Assembly: GCF_006539505.1 (NCBI RefSeq)
Contig: NZ_BJND01000013.1
Location: forward strand, 1 to 35,950
DNA from: Streptomyces spinoverrucosus
GTDB taxonomy: Bacteria > Actinomycetota > Actinomycetes > Streptomycetales > Streptomycetaceae
DNA length: 35,950 nt
Reading direction: 5' to 3'
A program made the translations under genes and the position numbers. The notes beneath the pieces are model-generated. The model did not search any database, was not told where the DNA came from, and worked only from the letters and a program-made list of their open reading frames with translations. Positions within the stretch are counted from its first letter, which is position 1. Every line of letters begins with the position of its first letter. Below are positions 1 to 7,582 of the stretch, piece after piece.

Positions 1-47
1 CCACCTACCGCCAAGCCCTCATCGCCGGCCCCCGTACCACCAGCCCC

Positions 48-1148
48 CTACCGCCAGCCCCCCTCCGCCGCCCGGCGGCCCGCCTCCAGGTTCACCGCCA
101 ACCCCTTCTCCGACAGGGCTGCCCCCAGTGCCGCCAGGCTTGCCTGGACCGCGTCCGGGGTCGCGTCCGGGCCGTAATGGTTGACGCGGATCATCCCCTT
201 GGCCAGGGCGCCGCCGCCCGACGCCAGCGGGAGGGTGGGGTCGGTGGCCAGGGCCCGGGCGACCAGCTCGGACGCCACGACGCCGGACGGTGCCCGCAGG
301 GTCGTCGCCACCGGTGCCGCCTCCGTCGCCTGATGGACGTACGGCTCCAGACCCCCGCCCAGCGCGAGCGCCCCCGCACGGGTCGCCGCCGCGGCGGACG
401 TGTGCCGGGACATCACCGTCGCAAGCCCCTCCGCCTCGATGCGCTCGACGCACGCGTCCAGCGCCAGCATCTCCAGCTGCGCGGGCGCGTGCAGCAGGGC
501 CTTGCGGCCGGCGTCGACCCAGCGTTCCTTCCAGTCCAGCAGCGACAGGTACGAGCGGCGCGGCGCCCGCGGGTTCGCCGCCATCCGGGCCCACGCCCGC
601 TCGCTCACCGACACCGCCGACACCCCGGCGGGCCCGCCCATCGCCTTCTGCGCCCCGATCACGCACAGGTCCACACCCCACGCGTCCGGCAGCACCGGCT
701 CGGCGCCCACGGACGCGACGGCGTCCAGATAGAAGAGGGCACCCTGCTCCCGTACCGCCGCACCGATCTCCGCGACCGGGTTGGTGTTCCCGGTCGCCGC
801 CTCCGCGTGCACCAGCGACACGAAGTCGATCTCCGGGTGCTCGGCGAAGGCGTCACGGATCTGCGCCGCCGTGACCGCCGTGTGGAACGGCACCGCGAGG
901 TCGTACACCGTCGCCCCGCAGTCCCGCAGCCAGTCGCCGAAGGTCTGCCCGTACGGACCGGTGATCACGTTCAGCGCCACCGTCCCCCGACCCGCGGTGG
1001 CCCGGATCGCGCCCTCCAGCGGCAGCAGCGCCTCGCCCTGCATGATCACGACGTCCTGCCGGGTGTCCAGCAGCCGGGCCACCCGGTCCTCGATGGCGGC
1101 GAAGTGCGCGGCGCTCAGCGGGGGGAGGTCCAGGAAGGGATGGGTCAC
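48..1148 (-). CDS. Class V aminotransferase (PLP-dependent)
   Basis: This is a fold-type I PLP enzyme of the class V aminotransferase family (alanine-glyoxylate/serine-pyruvate aminotransferase-like); the substrate cannot be told. Counting from the chosen start (366 aa), the PLP-binding segment LDAVASVGAEP holds Asp142 and the Schiff-base lysine is Lys178 in IGAQKAMGGPAG. The frame is open up to 1253, but the first 35 residues of that longer version are Arg-rich and look unconserved. I chose the GTG at 1148, where the family-like stretch THPFLDLPPLS begins and a GAAGAGAG purine run lies just upstream. The gene is divergent from the amino-acid ABC operon at 1325, so a link to amino-acid metabolism is possible but only inferred. 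The family assignment is firm; the start is probable. Confidence 0.82.
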   Translation of the reverse strand: MTHPFLDLPPLSAAHFAAIEDRVARLLDTRQDVVIMQGEALLPLEGAIRATAGRGTVALNVITGPYGQTFGDWLRDCGATVYDLAVPFHTAVTAAQIRDAFAEHPEIDFVSLVHAEAATGNTNPVAEIGAAVREQGALFYLDAVASVGAEPVLPDAWGVDLCVIGAQKAMGGPAGVSAVSVSERAWARMAANPRAPRRSYLSLLDWKERWVDAGRKALLHAPAQLEMLALDACVERIEAEGLATVMSRHTSAAAATRAGALALGGGLEPYVHQATEAAPVATTLRAPSGVVASELVARALATDPTLPLASGGGALAKGMIRVNHYGPDATPDAVQASLAALGAALSEKGLAVNLEAGRRAAEGGWR

Positions 1149-1262
1149 GGCGGTGCTCTCTTCGGTCACGGGATCGAACGCAGTCGAGCGTAACCGCCGG
1201 ACCACAACCCCCGGCCCCTTGTGACTTCTTAGGCCGCACAGCCTCTCGGCCATCGGTTTGTT

Positions 1263-1290
1263 TTGAGTGACCCAAAGCTCTCCTTATAAT
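1263..1290 (+). promoter_or_regulatory. Sigma70-type promoter of the amino-acid ABC operon
   Basis: A TTGAGT -35 element (1263-1268) and a perfect TATAAT -10 element (1285-1290) are separated by 16 bp. The stretch is AT-rich compared with everything around it. A strong AGGAGG ribosome-binding site at 1313-1318 follows, 6 bases before the GTG start at 1325. The match to the HrdB-type consensus is unusually good for this genome, suggesting strong expression; the start point is inferred. Confidence 0.7.
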
Positions 1291-1324
1291 CAGAACTTCA
1301 AAGTTTCCTCACAGGAGGTTCCCC

Positions 1325-2176
1325 GTGAACACGGTCCTCGGGCGCCGGGCCCGCATGCTGGCCGCCACCACCGCGACGGCCGGGCTGGTGCTGGTCGCCG
1401 GCTGCGCCTCGGACGGTGACGGCGGCAGTGGTACGAAGACCGCCGCCGGCGGGGTCGAACTCGTCAAGGCCGGTCAGCTCACCACCTGCACCCACCTGCC
1501 GTACCCGCCCTTCCAGTCGGAGATCGACGGCAAGGTGCAGGGCTTCGACGTCTCCCTCGTCGACCTGGTCGCCCAGGACCTCGGCGTGCGGCAGCAGATC
1601 GTCGACCAGCCCTTCGAGAACTTCAAGACCGGCGGGTCCCTCAACGCCGGCCAGTGCGACCTGGCCGCCGCCGGCATGACCATCACGGAGGAGCGCAAGA
1701 AGAACGTCGACTTCTCCGACCCGTACTTCGAGGCCACCCAGGGCGTGCTGGTCGACAAGAAGAGCGGCATCACCTCCTTCGCCGGCCTCAAGGGCAAGAA
1801 GGTCGGCGCCCAGGCGCAGACCACCGGCGAGGACTACGCCAAGAGCCAAGGCCTCGACCCGGTCTCCTTCGAGTCCTCCGACGCCGTCCTCAACGGCCTG
1901 CGCACCGGCCAAGTTGAGGCCGTCGTCATCGACTACCCCGTCGTGCAGGGCTGGCTCAAGGACAAGGCCAACGCGGACGCCTTCCAGGTCGCCGAGCAGG
2001 TCAACACCGGTGAGCAGTACGGCTTCACGGTGAAGAAGGGCAACACCAAGCTGCTCGCCGCGATCAACAAGGCGATCGCCGACGCCAAGGCCGACGGCAC
2101 GTACAAGAAGCTGTACGAGCAGTGGATCGGCCCGTACGAGGAGTCCGCCGCCTCGCCGTCGCCCGCCGCCTCATGA
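1325..2176 (+). CDS. Polar amino-acid ABC transporter, substrate-binding lipoprotein
   Basis: This is the extracellular solute-binding protein of a family 3 (glutamate/glutamine/polar amino acid) ABC importer, 283 aa. A basic N-terminus and hydrophobic stretch lead to the lipobox LVAGC, with the lipidated Cys at residue 27. The mature part has the SBP family 3 pattern: an early YPPFQ segment, [15 protein letters not shown] in the first lobe, the [21 protein letters not shown] segment and the hallmark [16 protein letters not shown]. The C-terminal tail is Ser/Pro/Ala-rich. The GTG start sits 6 bases behind a perfect AGGAGG. The stop overlaps the permease start (ATGA at 2173). The substrate is inferred from family membership; glutamate or glutamine is most likely. 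Confidence 0.92.
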   Translation: MNTVLGRRARMLAATTATAGLVLVAGCASDGDGGSGTKTAAGGVELVKAGQLTTCTHLPYPPFQSEIDGKVQGFDVSLVDLVAQDLGVRQQIVDQPFENFKTGGSLNAGQCDLAAAGMTITEERKKNVDFSDPYFEATQGVLVDKKSGITSFAGLKGKKVGAQAQTTGEDYAKSQGLDPVSFESSDAVLNGLRTGQVEAVVIDYPVVQGWLKDKANADAFQVAEQVNTGEQYGFTVKKGNTKLLAAINKAIADAKADGTYKKLYEQWIGPYEESAASPSPAAS

Positions 2177-3009
2177 CCGACGCCACCAAGGCCGAGGCCC
2201 AGCCCCGCAAGAAGGGGCTGACGCGGCGCCAGAAGCGCAGCGTCTCGCGGGGTGTGCAGTACGTCGTCTTCGTCGGCGCCCTGATCGCCCTCGCGGTCGG
2301 CGCCGACTGGGACCGGCTGGCCAACCAGTTCGCCCAGGGCGCCATCGCCGAGCAGATGTTCCCCGACGTCATCACGCTGGCGCTGAAGAACACCGTGCTC
2401 TACACGGTCTCCGGCTTCGCCGTCGGCCTGGTGCTCGGCATGGTCCTGGCGCTGATGCGGCTGTCGTCCGTCGGCCCCTACCGCTGGGTCGCGGGCGTCT
2501 ACATCGAGATCTTCCGTGGCCTGCCCGCCCTGCTGATCTTCATCTTCATTGGCGTGGCCGTCCCGCTCGCCTTCCCCGGCACCGAGATCCCCGGTGGCAC
2601 CTACGGCAAGGTCGCCCTCGCACTCGGCCTGGTGGCGGCGGCGTACATGGCGGAGACGTTCCGCGCGGGCATCCAGGCGGTGCCCAAGGGCCAGATGGAG
2701 GCGGCCCGTTCGCTGGGCTTCTCACCGGCCCGCGCGATGGTCTCGATCATCCTCCCGCAGGCCTTCCGGATCATCCTCCCGCCGCTCACCAACGAACTCG
2801 TCCTGCTCTTCAAGGACTCCTCGCTGGTGCTGTTCCTCGGTGTCACCCTTCAGGAGCGGGAGCTGTCCAAGTTCGGCCGCGACCTGGCCAGCCAGACCGC
2901 CAACTCCACGCCGATCCTGGTCGCCGGCCTGTGCTACCTGCTGGTCACGATCCCGCTCGGTTTCGTCGTACGCCGTATGGAGACGAAGGCCCAGGAGGCC
3001 GTGAAATGA
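2173..3009 (+). CDS. Polar amino-acid ABC transporter, permease
   Basis: This is an inner-membrane permease of the HisM/GlnP family, 278 aa. A hydrophilic, Lys/Arg-rich N-terminal tail of about 30 residues precedes the first helix ([16 protein letters not shown]), and several more membrane segments follow. The ATPase-coupling EAA loop is clear in the second half: [24 protein letters not shown]. The frame is open upstream to 2122, but the ATG at 2173 overlaps the preceding stop and fits the family length. The stop overlaps the start of the ATPase (ATGA at 3006). Only one permease is encoded, so the transporter is probably a permease homodimer, unlike the two-permease GluABCD type. Confidence 0.92.
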   Translation: MTDATKAEAQPRKKGLTRRQKRSVSRGVQYVVFVGALIALAVGADWDRLANQFAQGAIAEQMFPDVITLALKNTVLYTVSGFAVGLVLGMVLALMRLSSVGPYRWVAGVYIEIFRGLPALLIFIFIGVAVPLAFPGTEIPGGTYGKVALALGLVAAAYMAETFRAGIQAVPKGQMEAARSLGFSPARAMVSIILPQAFRIILPPLTNELVLLFKDSSLVLFLGVTLQERELSKFGRDLASQTANSTPILVAGLCYLLVTIPLGFVVRRMETKAQEAVK

Positions 3010-3779
3010 GCCGACCCGAGATCGAGATCCGCGACCTGCACAAGTCCTTCGGCGACAACCACGTCCTGCGCGGCATCGACCTGGAGATCGCCCAGGGCGA
3101 GGTCGTGTGCGTCATCGGCCCCTCCGGCTCCGGCAAGTCGACGCTGCTGCGCTGCGTGAACCTGCTGGAGGAGCCGACCAAGGGCCAGGTCGTCGTCGGC
3201 GGCACCGAACTCACGGATCCCGACGTCGACATCGATGCCGTACGCCGCCGGATCGGCATGGTCTTCCAGCAGTTCAACCTCTTCCCGCACCTCACGGTGA
3301 CCGAGAACCTCACGCTGCCGCAGCGCCGGGTGCTCAGGCGGGACAGGGCGCAGGCCGCGAAGGTGGCCGCGGAGAACCTGGAGCGCGTGGGCCTCACCGA
3401 GAAGGCGAGCGCGTACCCCTCGTCCCTCTCCGGCGGCCAGCAGCAGCGCGTCGCCATCGCCCGCGCACTGGCGATGGGCCCGGAGGTCATGCTCTTCGAC
3501 GAGCCGACTTCCGCCCTCGACCCGGAGCTGGTCGGTGACGTCCTGGCCGTCATGCGCATGCTCGCCCAGGACGGCATGACGATGATGGTCGTCACCCACG
3601 AGATGACGTTCGCACGTGAGGTGGCGGACAGGGTCATCTTCATGGACGGCGGGGTGATCGTGGAGGACGGCAGCCCGGAGCAGGTGATCACGAACCCACA
3701 GCACGAGCGCACGCGCCATTTCTTGTCCAGGCTTCTCGACCCGGCGATGGCAAACGTAGAGGAGAACAACGCCGGTTAG
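3006..3779 (+). CDS. Polar amino-acid ABC transporter, ATP-binding protein
   Basis: This is the cytoplasmic ATPase of the importer (GlnQ/HisP family), 257 aa. All nucleotide-binding motifs are intact: Walker [10 protein letters not shown] (residues 38-46), Q-loop in [10 protein letters not shown], signature LSGGQQQ (141-147), Walker B VMLFDEP (161-167), the D-loop SALDP and the switch histidine in VVTHEM (His198). [16 protein letters not shown] is typical of amino-acid importers. The ATG overlaps the permease stop, making a tightly coupled three-gene operon. The TAG stop lies inside the start of an interspersed Streptomyces repeat (3778-3807), which probably forms part of the operon's 3' end. 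Confidence 0.95.
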   Translation: MSRPEIEIRDLHKSFGDNHVLRGIDLEIAQGEVVCVIGPSGSGKSTLLRCVNLLEEPTKGQVVVGGTELTDPDVDIDAVRRRIGMVFQQFNLFPHLTVTENLTLPQRRVLRRDRAQAAKVAAENLERVGLTEKASAYPSSLSGGQQQRVAIARALAMGPEVMLFDEPTSALDPELVGDVLAVMRMLAQDGMTMMVVTHEMTFAREVADRVIFMDGGVIVEDGSPEQVITNPQHERTRHFLSRLLDPAMANVEENNAG

Positions 3780-3807
3780 GGGCGCGGGGAACTGCGCGAG
3801 CAACCAC
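3778..3807 (-). repeat. Streptomyces interspersed intergenic repeat, copy 1
   Basis: Read on the minus strand, this 30 bp stretch matches 12155-12184 at 28 of 30 positions and contains the core GCGCAGTTCCCCGCGCCCCT. In both places the repeat begins within about four bases of a stop codon. I recognise this core as one that recurs in intergenic regions of many Streptomyces genomes; that is from general knowledge, not a search. This copy lacks the complementary AGGGGCGC half that makes copy 2 a perfect hairpin. Confidence 0.6.
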
Positions 3808-3846
3808 ATACAACCCGCACCCGAAAACCGGCCGAAAGCGGAGCGT

Positions 3847-3852
3847 TAGTCT
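3847..3852 (+). promoter_or_regulatory. Possible leaderless-type -10 element of the amidohydrolase gene
   Basis: TAGTCT fits the TANNNT -10 consensus and ends 7 bases before the ATG at 3860. This is the spacing typical of leaderless actinobacterial mRNAs. There is no purine-rich ribosome-binding site between it and the start codon. No good -35 hexamer is visible. Confidence 0.4.
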
Positions 3853-3859
3853 GCGGTAC

Positions 3860-4945
3860 ATGAGCGAAGTGCTGCACGTGAAGGGCCACATCCTCCTCGG
3901 CCCCGAAGACGTCCGCGACGAGCTGTGGGTCGTCGACGGACGCATCTCGTACGACCGTCCCGCCACGGCCCGAGACGTGCGCACGGTGCAGGGCTGGACC
4001 CTCCCCGGCCTGGTGGACGCCCACTGCCACGTCGGCCTGGATCAGCATGGCGCGGTCCCACAGGACGTCGCCGAGAAGCAGGCCCTCACCGACCGCGACG
4101 CCGGCACCCTTCTCATCCGCGACGCCGGCTCCCCCTCGGACACCCGCTGGATCGACGACCGCGACGACCTGCCGAAGATCATCCGCGCCGGCCGCCACAT
4201 CGCCCGCACCCGCCGCTACATCCGCAACTACGCCCACGAGATCGAGCCGGACGACCTGGTCGCCTACGTCGCCCAGGAGGCGAGCCGGGGCGACGGCTGG
4301 GTCAAGCTGGTCGGCGACTGGATCGACCGCGACCTCGGTGATCTGTCGGCCTGCTGGCCCAGGGACGCGGTCGAGGCGGCCATCGCCGAGGCGCACCGCC
4401 TGGGCGCCCGCGTGACCGCCCACTGCTTCGCCGAGGACTCCCTGCAGGACCTGGTCGAGGCGGGCATCGACTGCATCGAACACGCGACGGGCCTGACGGA
4501 GGACCTGATCCCGTTGTTCGCGGACCGAGGGGTGGCGATCGTCCCCACCCTCGTCAACATCGCGACGTTCCCCAAGCTCGCCGCCGGTGGCGAGTCCAGG
4601 TTCCCGCGCTGGGCGGATCACATGCGGCGACTGTACGAGCGCCGCTACGACACCGTGCGCTCCGCCTACGACGCCGGGATCCCGGTGTACGTCGGCACGG
4701 ACGCCGGCGGCTCGCTCGCGCACGGGCTCGCGGGGGCCGAGGTGGTGGAACTGGTGACCGCCGGGATCCCGGCGGTGGAGGCGCTGTCCGCCGGGACGTG
4801 GGCGGCCAGGGAGTGGCTGGGCCGTCCGGGTCTTGAGGAGGGGGCACCGGCCGACCTGATCGTGTTCGAGACGGACCCACGGGCGGACGTACGCGTACTG
4901 ACGGCCCCGCGGCGGGTGGTGCTGAACGGCCGGGTCGTCGGCTAG
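3860..4945 (+). CDS. Amidohydrolase (imidazolonepropionase/prolidase-like metal hydrolase)
   Basis: This is a metal-dependent hydrolase of the amidohydrolase superfamily, 361 aa. An N-terminal beta-sandwich of about 45 residues leads into the TIM barrel. The metal-binding set is complete: H55-x-H57 in LVDAHCHVG, a candidate carboxylated Lys149 in GWVKLVGDW, His188 (VTAHCF), His208 (CIEHAT) and Asp281 (YVGTDAGG). The C-terminus returns to the sandwich with the usual GAPADLIVFETDPRADVRVL. The substrate is unknown; relatives hydrolyse cyclic amides and dipeptides. It appears leaderless. It lies downstream of an amino-acid importer but is separated from it by a repeat, so co-function is only suggestive. 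Confidence 0.85.
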   Translation: MSEVLHVKGHILLGPEDVRDELWVVDGRISYDRPATARDVRTVQGWTLPGLVDAHCHVGLDQHGAVPQDVAEKQALTDRDAGTLLIRDAGSPSDTRWIDDRDDLPKIIRAGRHIARTRRYIRNYAHEIEPDDLVAYVAQEASRGDGWVKLVGDWIDRDLGDLSACWPRDAVEAAIAEAHRLGARVTAHCFAEDSLQDLVEAGIDCIEHATGLTEDLIPLFADRGVAIVPTLVNIATFPKLAAGGESRFPRWADHMRRLYERRYDTVRSAYDAGIPVYVGTDAGGSLAHGLAGAEVVELVTAGIPAVEALSAGTWAAREWLGRPGLEEGAPADLIVFETDPRADVRVLTAPRRVVLNGRVVG

Positions 4946-4956
4946 GACGGGTCAGC

Positions 4957-4968
4957 GTCCCCGGGGAC
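4957..4968. terminator. Short palindrome between convergent genes, possible terminator
   Basis: GTCCCCGGGGAC is a perfect 12 bp palindrome in the 40 bp gap between the converging amidohydrolase and serine hydrolase genes. Its position suits a bidirectional transcription end. The hairpin would have almost no loop and has no T tract on either side, so the call is weak. Confidence 0.3.
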
Positions 4969-4985
4969 TGCTCCCGTGGCGCGGC

Positions 4986-6233
4986 TCAGCGGCCGGTGGG
5001 CTGTGCCGGCAGGTTGAAGACGTGCTGCGGGCTCACGATCCTCGTGATCGCGTCGCCGAAGAGCGTGCTGGGTTCCGTGTCGTCGTGGCTGATGTCCGTG
5101 TTCAGCACCACGACGAGCGTGGCCCGGGCCGACGGAAGGTAGATCGTCAGGGACTCGTAGCCCGGCAGTGAGCCGTTGTGCCCGATCCACCCCTGGACGT
5201 CGAAGATGCCGAGCCCGTACCCGGCGCCCGGGATCGTGGTGGGCGGGGTGTCGAGCCGCTGCTTCTGGGTGGCGGGGCTGATCAGCGTGTCGCCGTCGGG
5301 CAGGACGCCGGTGGCGACGGTGGGCGCCCAGATGCGCAGATCCTCGAGCGTGGAGATCATCGCGCCGGCCGCCCAGCCCCAGGAGGGGTTCCAGTCGGTA
5401 CTGTTGGCGACCTTCCCGTCCGCGGTCTGGTCCGTGTACCCCTGCGCGTGCGGCCGGGGGAACGCCGCGTCGGTCGGGAAGATCGTGCGGTGCATGCCGG
5501 CCGGTTCCAGGATGTTCTCCCGGATGTAGTCCTGCAGCGGCCGGCCGCCGACCTGCTCGACGACCAGACCGAGCAGGATCAGGTTGGTGTTGGAGTAGAA
5601 GAACTTCTCGCCCGGCTGGAACAGCACCGGGTGGCTGAAGGCGTAGTCGAGCAGCTCCCGCGGGGTGAACGACCGCTCGGGGTCGGACGTCAGCGCCTTG
5701 AAGAAGTCCGGGTCCGCCGAGTAGTTGAAGAGCCCGCTGCGCATCCCGGCCAGCTGACGCAGGGTGATCCGGTCGCCGTTGGGCACGTCGTCGACGTACT
5801 GGCCGATGGTGTCGTCGAGGCCGATCCGGCCCTCGTCGACCAGCTTCAGCAGCGCCGTCACGGTGAAGGTCTTGGTCTCGCTGCCGATCCGCATGTAGAG
5901 GTCCGGCGACATCCGCCGGCCGGTGTCCTTGTCGGCGACGCCGAAGGACCGCACGTGGCTGCCCTTGTCGGGGGTCCACAGCCCCACACTCACGCCGGGC
6001 ACGTCCGCCTCACGCATGACCCTCTGCACGGCCCTGTTGACCTGCCGTGTCACCTCGGGGGTGAGCCTGCGGAAGTCGTCCGACGGCGACGGGGAGGGCG
6101 AGGGCTGTCCGGCGACGGCCGGGGCGGATTCAGGTGCCCCGAGCGAGGTCCCGCCGCCGAGGGGAACCACGAGTGTCCCCACCGCCGCGGCGATCACGGC
6201 CCCCCGGCGCAGTCGTCCGCACGAGCGCGTCAT
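4986..6233 (-). CDS. Secreted serine hydrolase, class C beta-lactamase/DD-peptidase family
   Basis: This is an exported penicillin-recognising serine hydrolase, 415 aa. The N-terminus is a signal peptide (basic MTRSCGRLRRG, then AVIAAAVGTLVVPLGG), followed by a Pro/Ser linker around residues 43-52. The active-site motifs are present: the SxxK tetrad Ser118-Glu-Thr-Lys121 (RIGSETKTFT), the Tyr213-Ser-Asn215 motif (FFYSNTN) and a C-terminal H-N-G box (GHNGSLPGYESL). FNYSADPDFFK and PGEKFFYSN are typical of D-alanyl-D-alanine carboxypeptidases and esterases of this family. It could trim cell-wall peptides or act as an esterase. It is a single gene converging on the amidohydrolase, with 272 bp separating its start from the surface-protein gene. 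Confidence 0.88.
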   Translation of the reverse strand: MTRSCGRLRRGAVIAAAVGTLVVPLGGGTSLGAPESAPAVAGQPSPSPSPSDDFRRLTPEVTRQVNRAVQRVMREADVPGVSVGLWTPDKGSHVRSFGVADKDTGRRMSPDLYMRIGSETKTFTVTALLKLVDEGRIGLDDTIGQYVDDVPNGDRITLRQLAGMRSGLFNYSADPDFFKALTSDPERSFTPRELLDYAFSHPVLFQPGEKFFYSNTNLILLGLVVEQVGGRPLQDYIRENILEPAGMHRTIFPTDAAFPRPHAQGYTDQTADGKVANSTDWNPSWGWAAGAMISTLEDLRIWAPTVATGVLPDGDTLISPATQKQRLDTPPTTIPGAGYGLGIFDVQGWIGHNGSLPGYESLTIYLPSARATLVVVLNTDISHDDTEPSTLFGDAITRIVSPQHVFNLPAQPTGR

Positions 6234-6402
6234 GGGCTGACTCCCGACATCACGAGGAGAGGCCCGCGACCTGGGCCGAAGGCCCTGTTCACCTCAGCAT
6301 AGGAGCGCTCGCGCCGCGTCGCCCGTCGGAGAGCGGGCGCGTACGGGCTGCACCCACCGCGCAGGGAACATCCGTACCGGAAAATCGAACTCGTTCACAG
6401 AA

Positions 6403-6417
6403 ACCCCACTATGGGGT
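6403..6417. other. ACCCC-ACTAT-GGGGT inverted repeat in a divergent intergenic region
   Basis: A 5 bp perfect inverted repeat with a 5-base AT-rich centre lies between the divergent serine hydrolase (start 6233) and LAETGG protein (start 6506). It could be an operator half-site pair. The rest of the 272 bp gap shows only the GGGGAG ribosome-binding site at 6490-6495 before the GTG at 6506, and no promoter I would defend. Confidence 0.3.
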
Positions 6418-6505
6418 GAAGTAACGCAGGATCGCTGCCCGTTCACTCTTGGTGCGTAATTCTTGCCGGGTCCCAAGCGTCACTCTTCTGGGGAGTCCCA
6501 CCACC

Positions 6506-7429
6506 GTGAACAGCAATAACTTCCGTATGCCCGCATGCCGTCCGGTCGCCGTCGCGGCCGCCACCCTCCTTGCCGCCGGTCCCGCGACCCTGGCCGGGGC
6601 GAGCTCCGCGTACGCGACCGGCGACCAGGGGCGCGCGAGCGCCCTCGTGCTGCGCACCGGGCTGGACGTGTCCCTGCTCAACAAGACCGTCAACGTCCCG
6701 CTCGCGGTCACCCTCAACGAGGTGCAGGCCCCCCAGAGTGCCGAAAAGACCGCGCTCACCGCGCAGTTGGACGGCGTCGACGGCGGAAAGCCGTTCAGCG
6801 TGCTGCGCGCGGATGTGGCGCAGGCGAAGGCGACCGTGACCGACGAGCAGGCGCAGGGCAGCACACGGCTCGCCAACGCCCGGCTGCACGTGCCCGGTCT
6901 GCCGCTGCTGTCGGTCATCGAGGTCGAGAAGGTCACCTCGACCGCGACCTGCGCCGCGGGCAAGTCGCCGGTCGCAGAGTCGAACGTGGCCGGCGCCGTG
7001 ACGGTGCTCGGCAAGAAGGTGACGCTCACCGCCGGTGGCACGACGAACGTGACGGTGCCGGGCGTGGGCGAGGTGCGCCTGGACCTGTCGAAGCGGGAGA
7101 CGACCTCCCGCACGGCAGCCGCCACCGCCCTCGAACTGACCGTCTCTGTCAACCCGTTGAAGCTGAACGTCGCCGAGGTGCAGGGCAGCGTGACCCTCGC
7201 GAAGGCGACCTGCGAGACGCCCCCGGCGCCCACCGGGACGGAGAGCGAGCCCGCCGCCCCGGGCACCGACCCCGTTTCCGACGTCAAGCCCCAGGGTGCC
7301 CCGGCACAGGACACCCTCGCGGAAACCGGCGGCAATGCGATGACGCCGTACATCGCGGGCGGCGCCCTCGCGCTGCTCGTGGCCGGTGGCGGAGCGGTCG
7401 CCCTGACCCGCCGCCGCAACCGGAGCTGA
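6506..7429 (+). CDS. LAETGG-anchored surface protein (SCO1860-like family)
   Basis: This secreted protein of 307 aa is attached to the cell wall by a sortase. The signal peptide runs from the GTG start to about SSAYA (residue 36). A Val/Thr-rich, beta-type extracellular part follows. A Pro/Thr/Ala-rich spacer leads to the sorting signal LAETGG (271-276), a membrane helix (about 281-300) and a basic tail RRRNRS. LAxTG is the motif used by class E sortases of high-GC Gram-positives. The position next to a cobalamin locus fits what I recall of the SCO1860 family. The start at 6506 was chosen over the frame's earlier start at 6449 because of the GGGGAG site 10 bases upstream and the clean signal peptide. 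The molecular role is unknown. A strong hairpin terminator follows at 7460. Confidence 0.85.
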   Translation: MNSNNFRMPACRPVAVAAATLLAAGPATLAGASSAYATGDQGRASALVLRTGLDVSLLNKTVNVPLAVTLNEVQAPQSAEKTALTAQLDGVDGGKPFSVLRADVAQAKATVTDEQAQGSTRLANARLHVPGLPLLSVIEVEKVTSTATCAAGKSPVAESNVAGAVTVLGKKVTLTAGGTTNVTVPGVGEVRLDLSKRETTSRTAAATALELTVSVNPLKLNVAEVQGSVTLAKATCETPPAPTGTESEPAAPGTDPVSDVKPQGAPAQDTLAETGGNAMTPYIAGGALALLVAGGGAVALTRRRNRS

Positions 7430-7440
7430 CGCAAAGTCAA

Positions 7441-7454
7441 GGGAAGCGTTTTCA
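7441..7454 (+). promoter_or_regulatory. LacI-family operator-like site, distal copy
   Basis: GGGAAGCGTTTTCA matches the LacI/GalR-family (cre-like) consensus TGWAANCGNTNWCA at 12 of 14 positions. It lies 89 bp upstream, centre to centre, of the stronger palindrome at 7530-7543, between the stop of the surface-protein gene and its terminator hairpin. It may be an auxiliary operator for the LacI-type regulator encoded at 11087. Confidence 0.45.
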
Positions 7455-7459
7455 TCAGC

Positions 7460-7494
7460 TGGCCCAGGTCGACGCCCGGCGTTGACCTGGGCCA
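7460..7494 (+). terminator. Strong hairpin terminator after the LAETGG protein gene
   Basis: TGGCCCAGGTC (7460-7470) and GACCTGGGCCA (7484-7494) are perfect 11 bp inverted arms. The inside is also complementary (ACGCC at 7472-7476 against GGCGT at 7478-7482), so the stem is about 16 bp with a tiny loop. CCCTTTCTCT follows rather than a true T run, as is common in this GC-rich group. The stem would isolate the surface-protein gene from the sugar operon. Confidence 0.75.
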
Positions 7495-7517
7495 ACGCCC
7501 TTTCTCTGTCAGAATCG

Positions 7518-7546
7518 TTGACGACGCTGTGAAAGCGCTTTAACTT
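7518..7546 (+). promoter_or_regulatory. Promoter of the sugar ABC/LacI/DUF2264 operon
   Basis: A TTGACG -35 element (7518-7523) and TAACTT -10 element (7541-7546) are spaced 17 bp apart. The LacI-type palindrome at 7530-7543 covers most of the spacer and runs into the -10 element, so repressor binding would block polymerase directly. The first gene starts 37 bases further on with a GGGGGGAA site. Confidence 0.65.
7530..7543 (+). promoter_or_regulatory. LacI-family operator, proximal copy
   Basis: TGAAAGCGCTTTAA contains the perfect palindrome AAAGCGCTTT (7532-7541) with the central CG of LacI/GalR operators. It matches TGWAANCGNTNWCA at 13 of 14 positions. The site overlaps the -10 element of the operon promoter. 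The obvious ligand is the LacI-family protein encoded as the fourth gene (11087-12151), giving autoregulated, substrate-induced control; this is inference. Confidence 0.7.
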
Positions 7547-7582
7547 CCCTCACACTGTATCCGAGGCAGTGAGGGGGGAACC

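Noticed and set aside
6365..6396. ECF sigma (SigE/SigR-type) promoter starting at GGAAC before the surface-protein gene
   Set aside because: A GGAAC hexamer core is present, but no matching -10 element (CGTC or GTT) occurs at 15-18 bp spacing.
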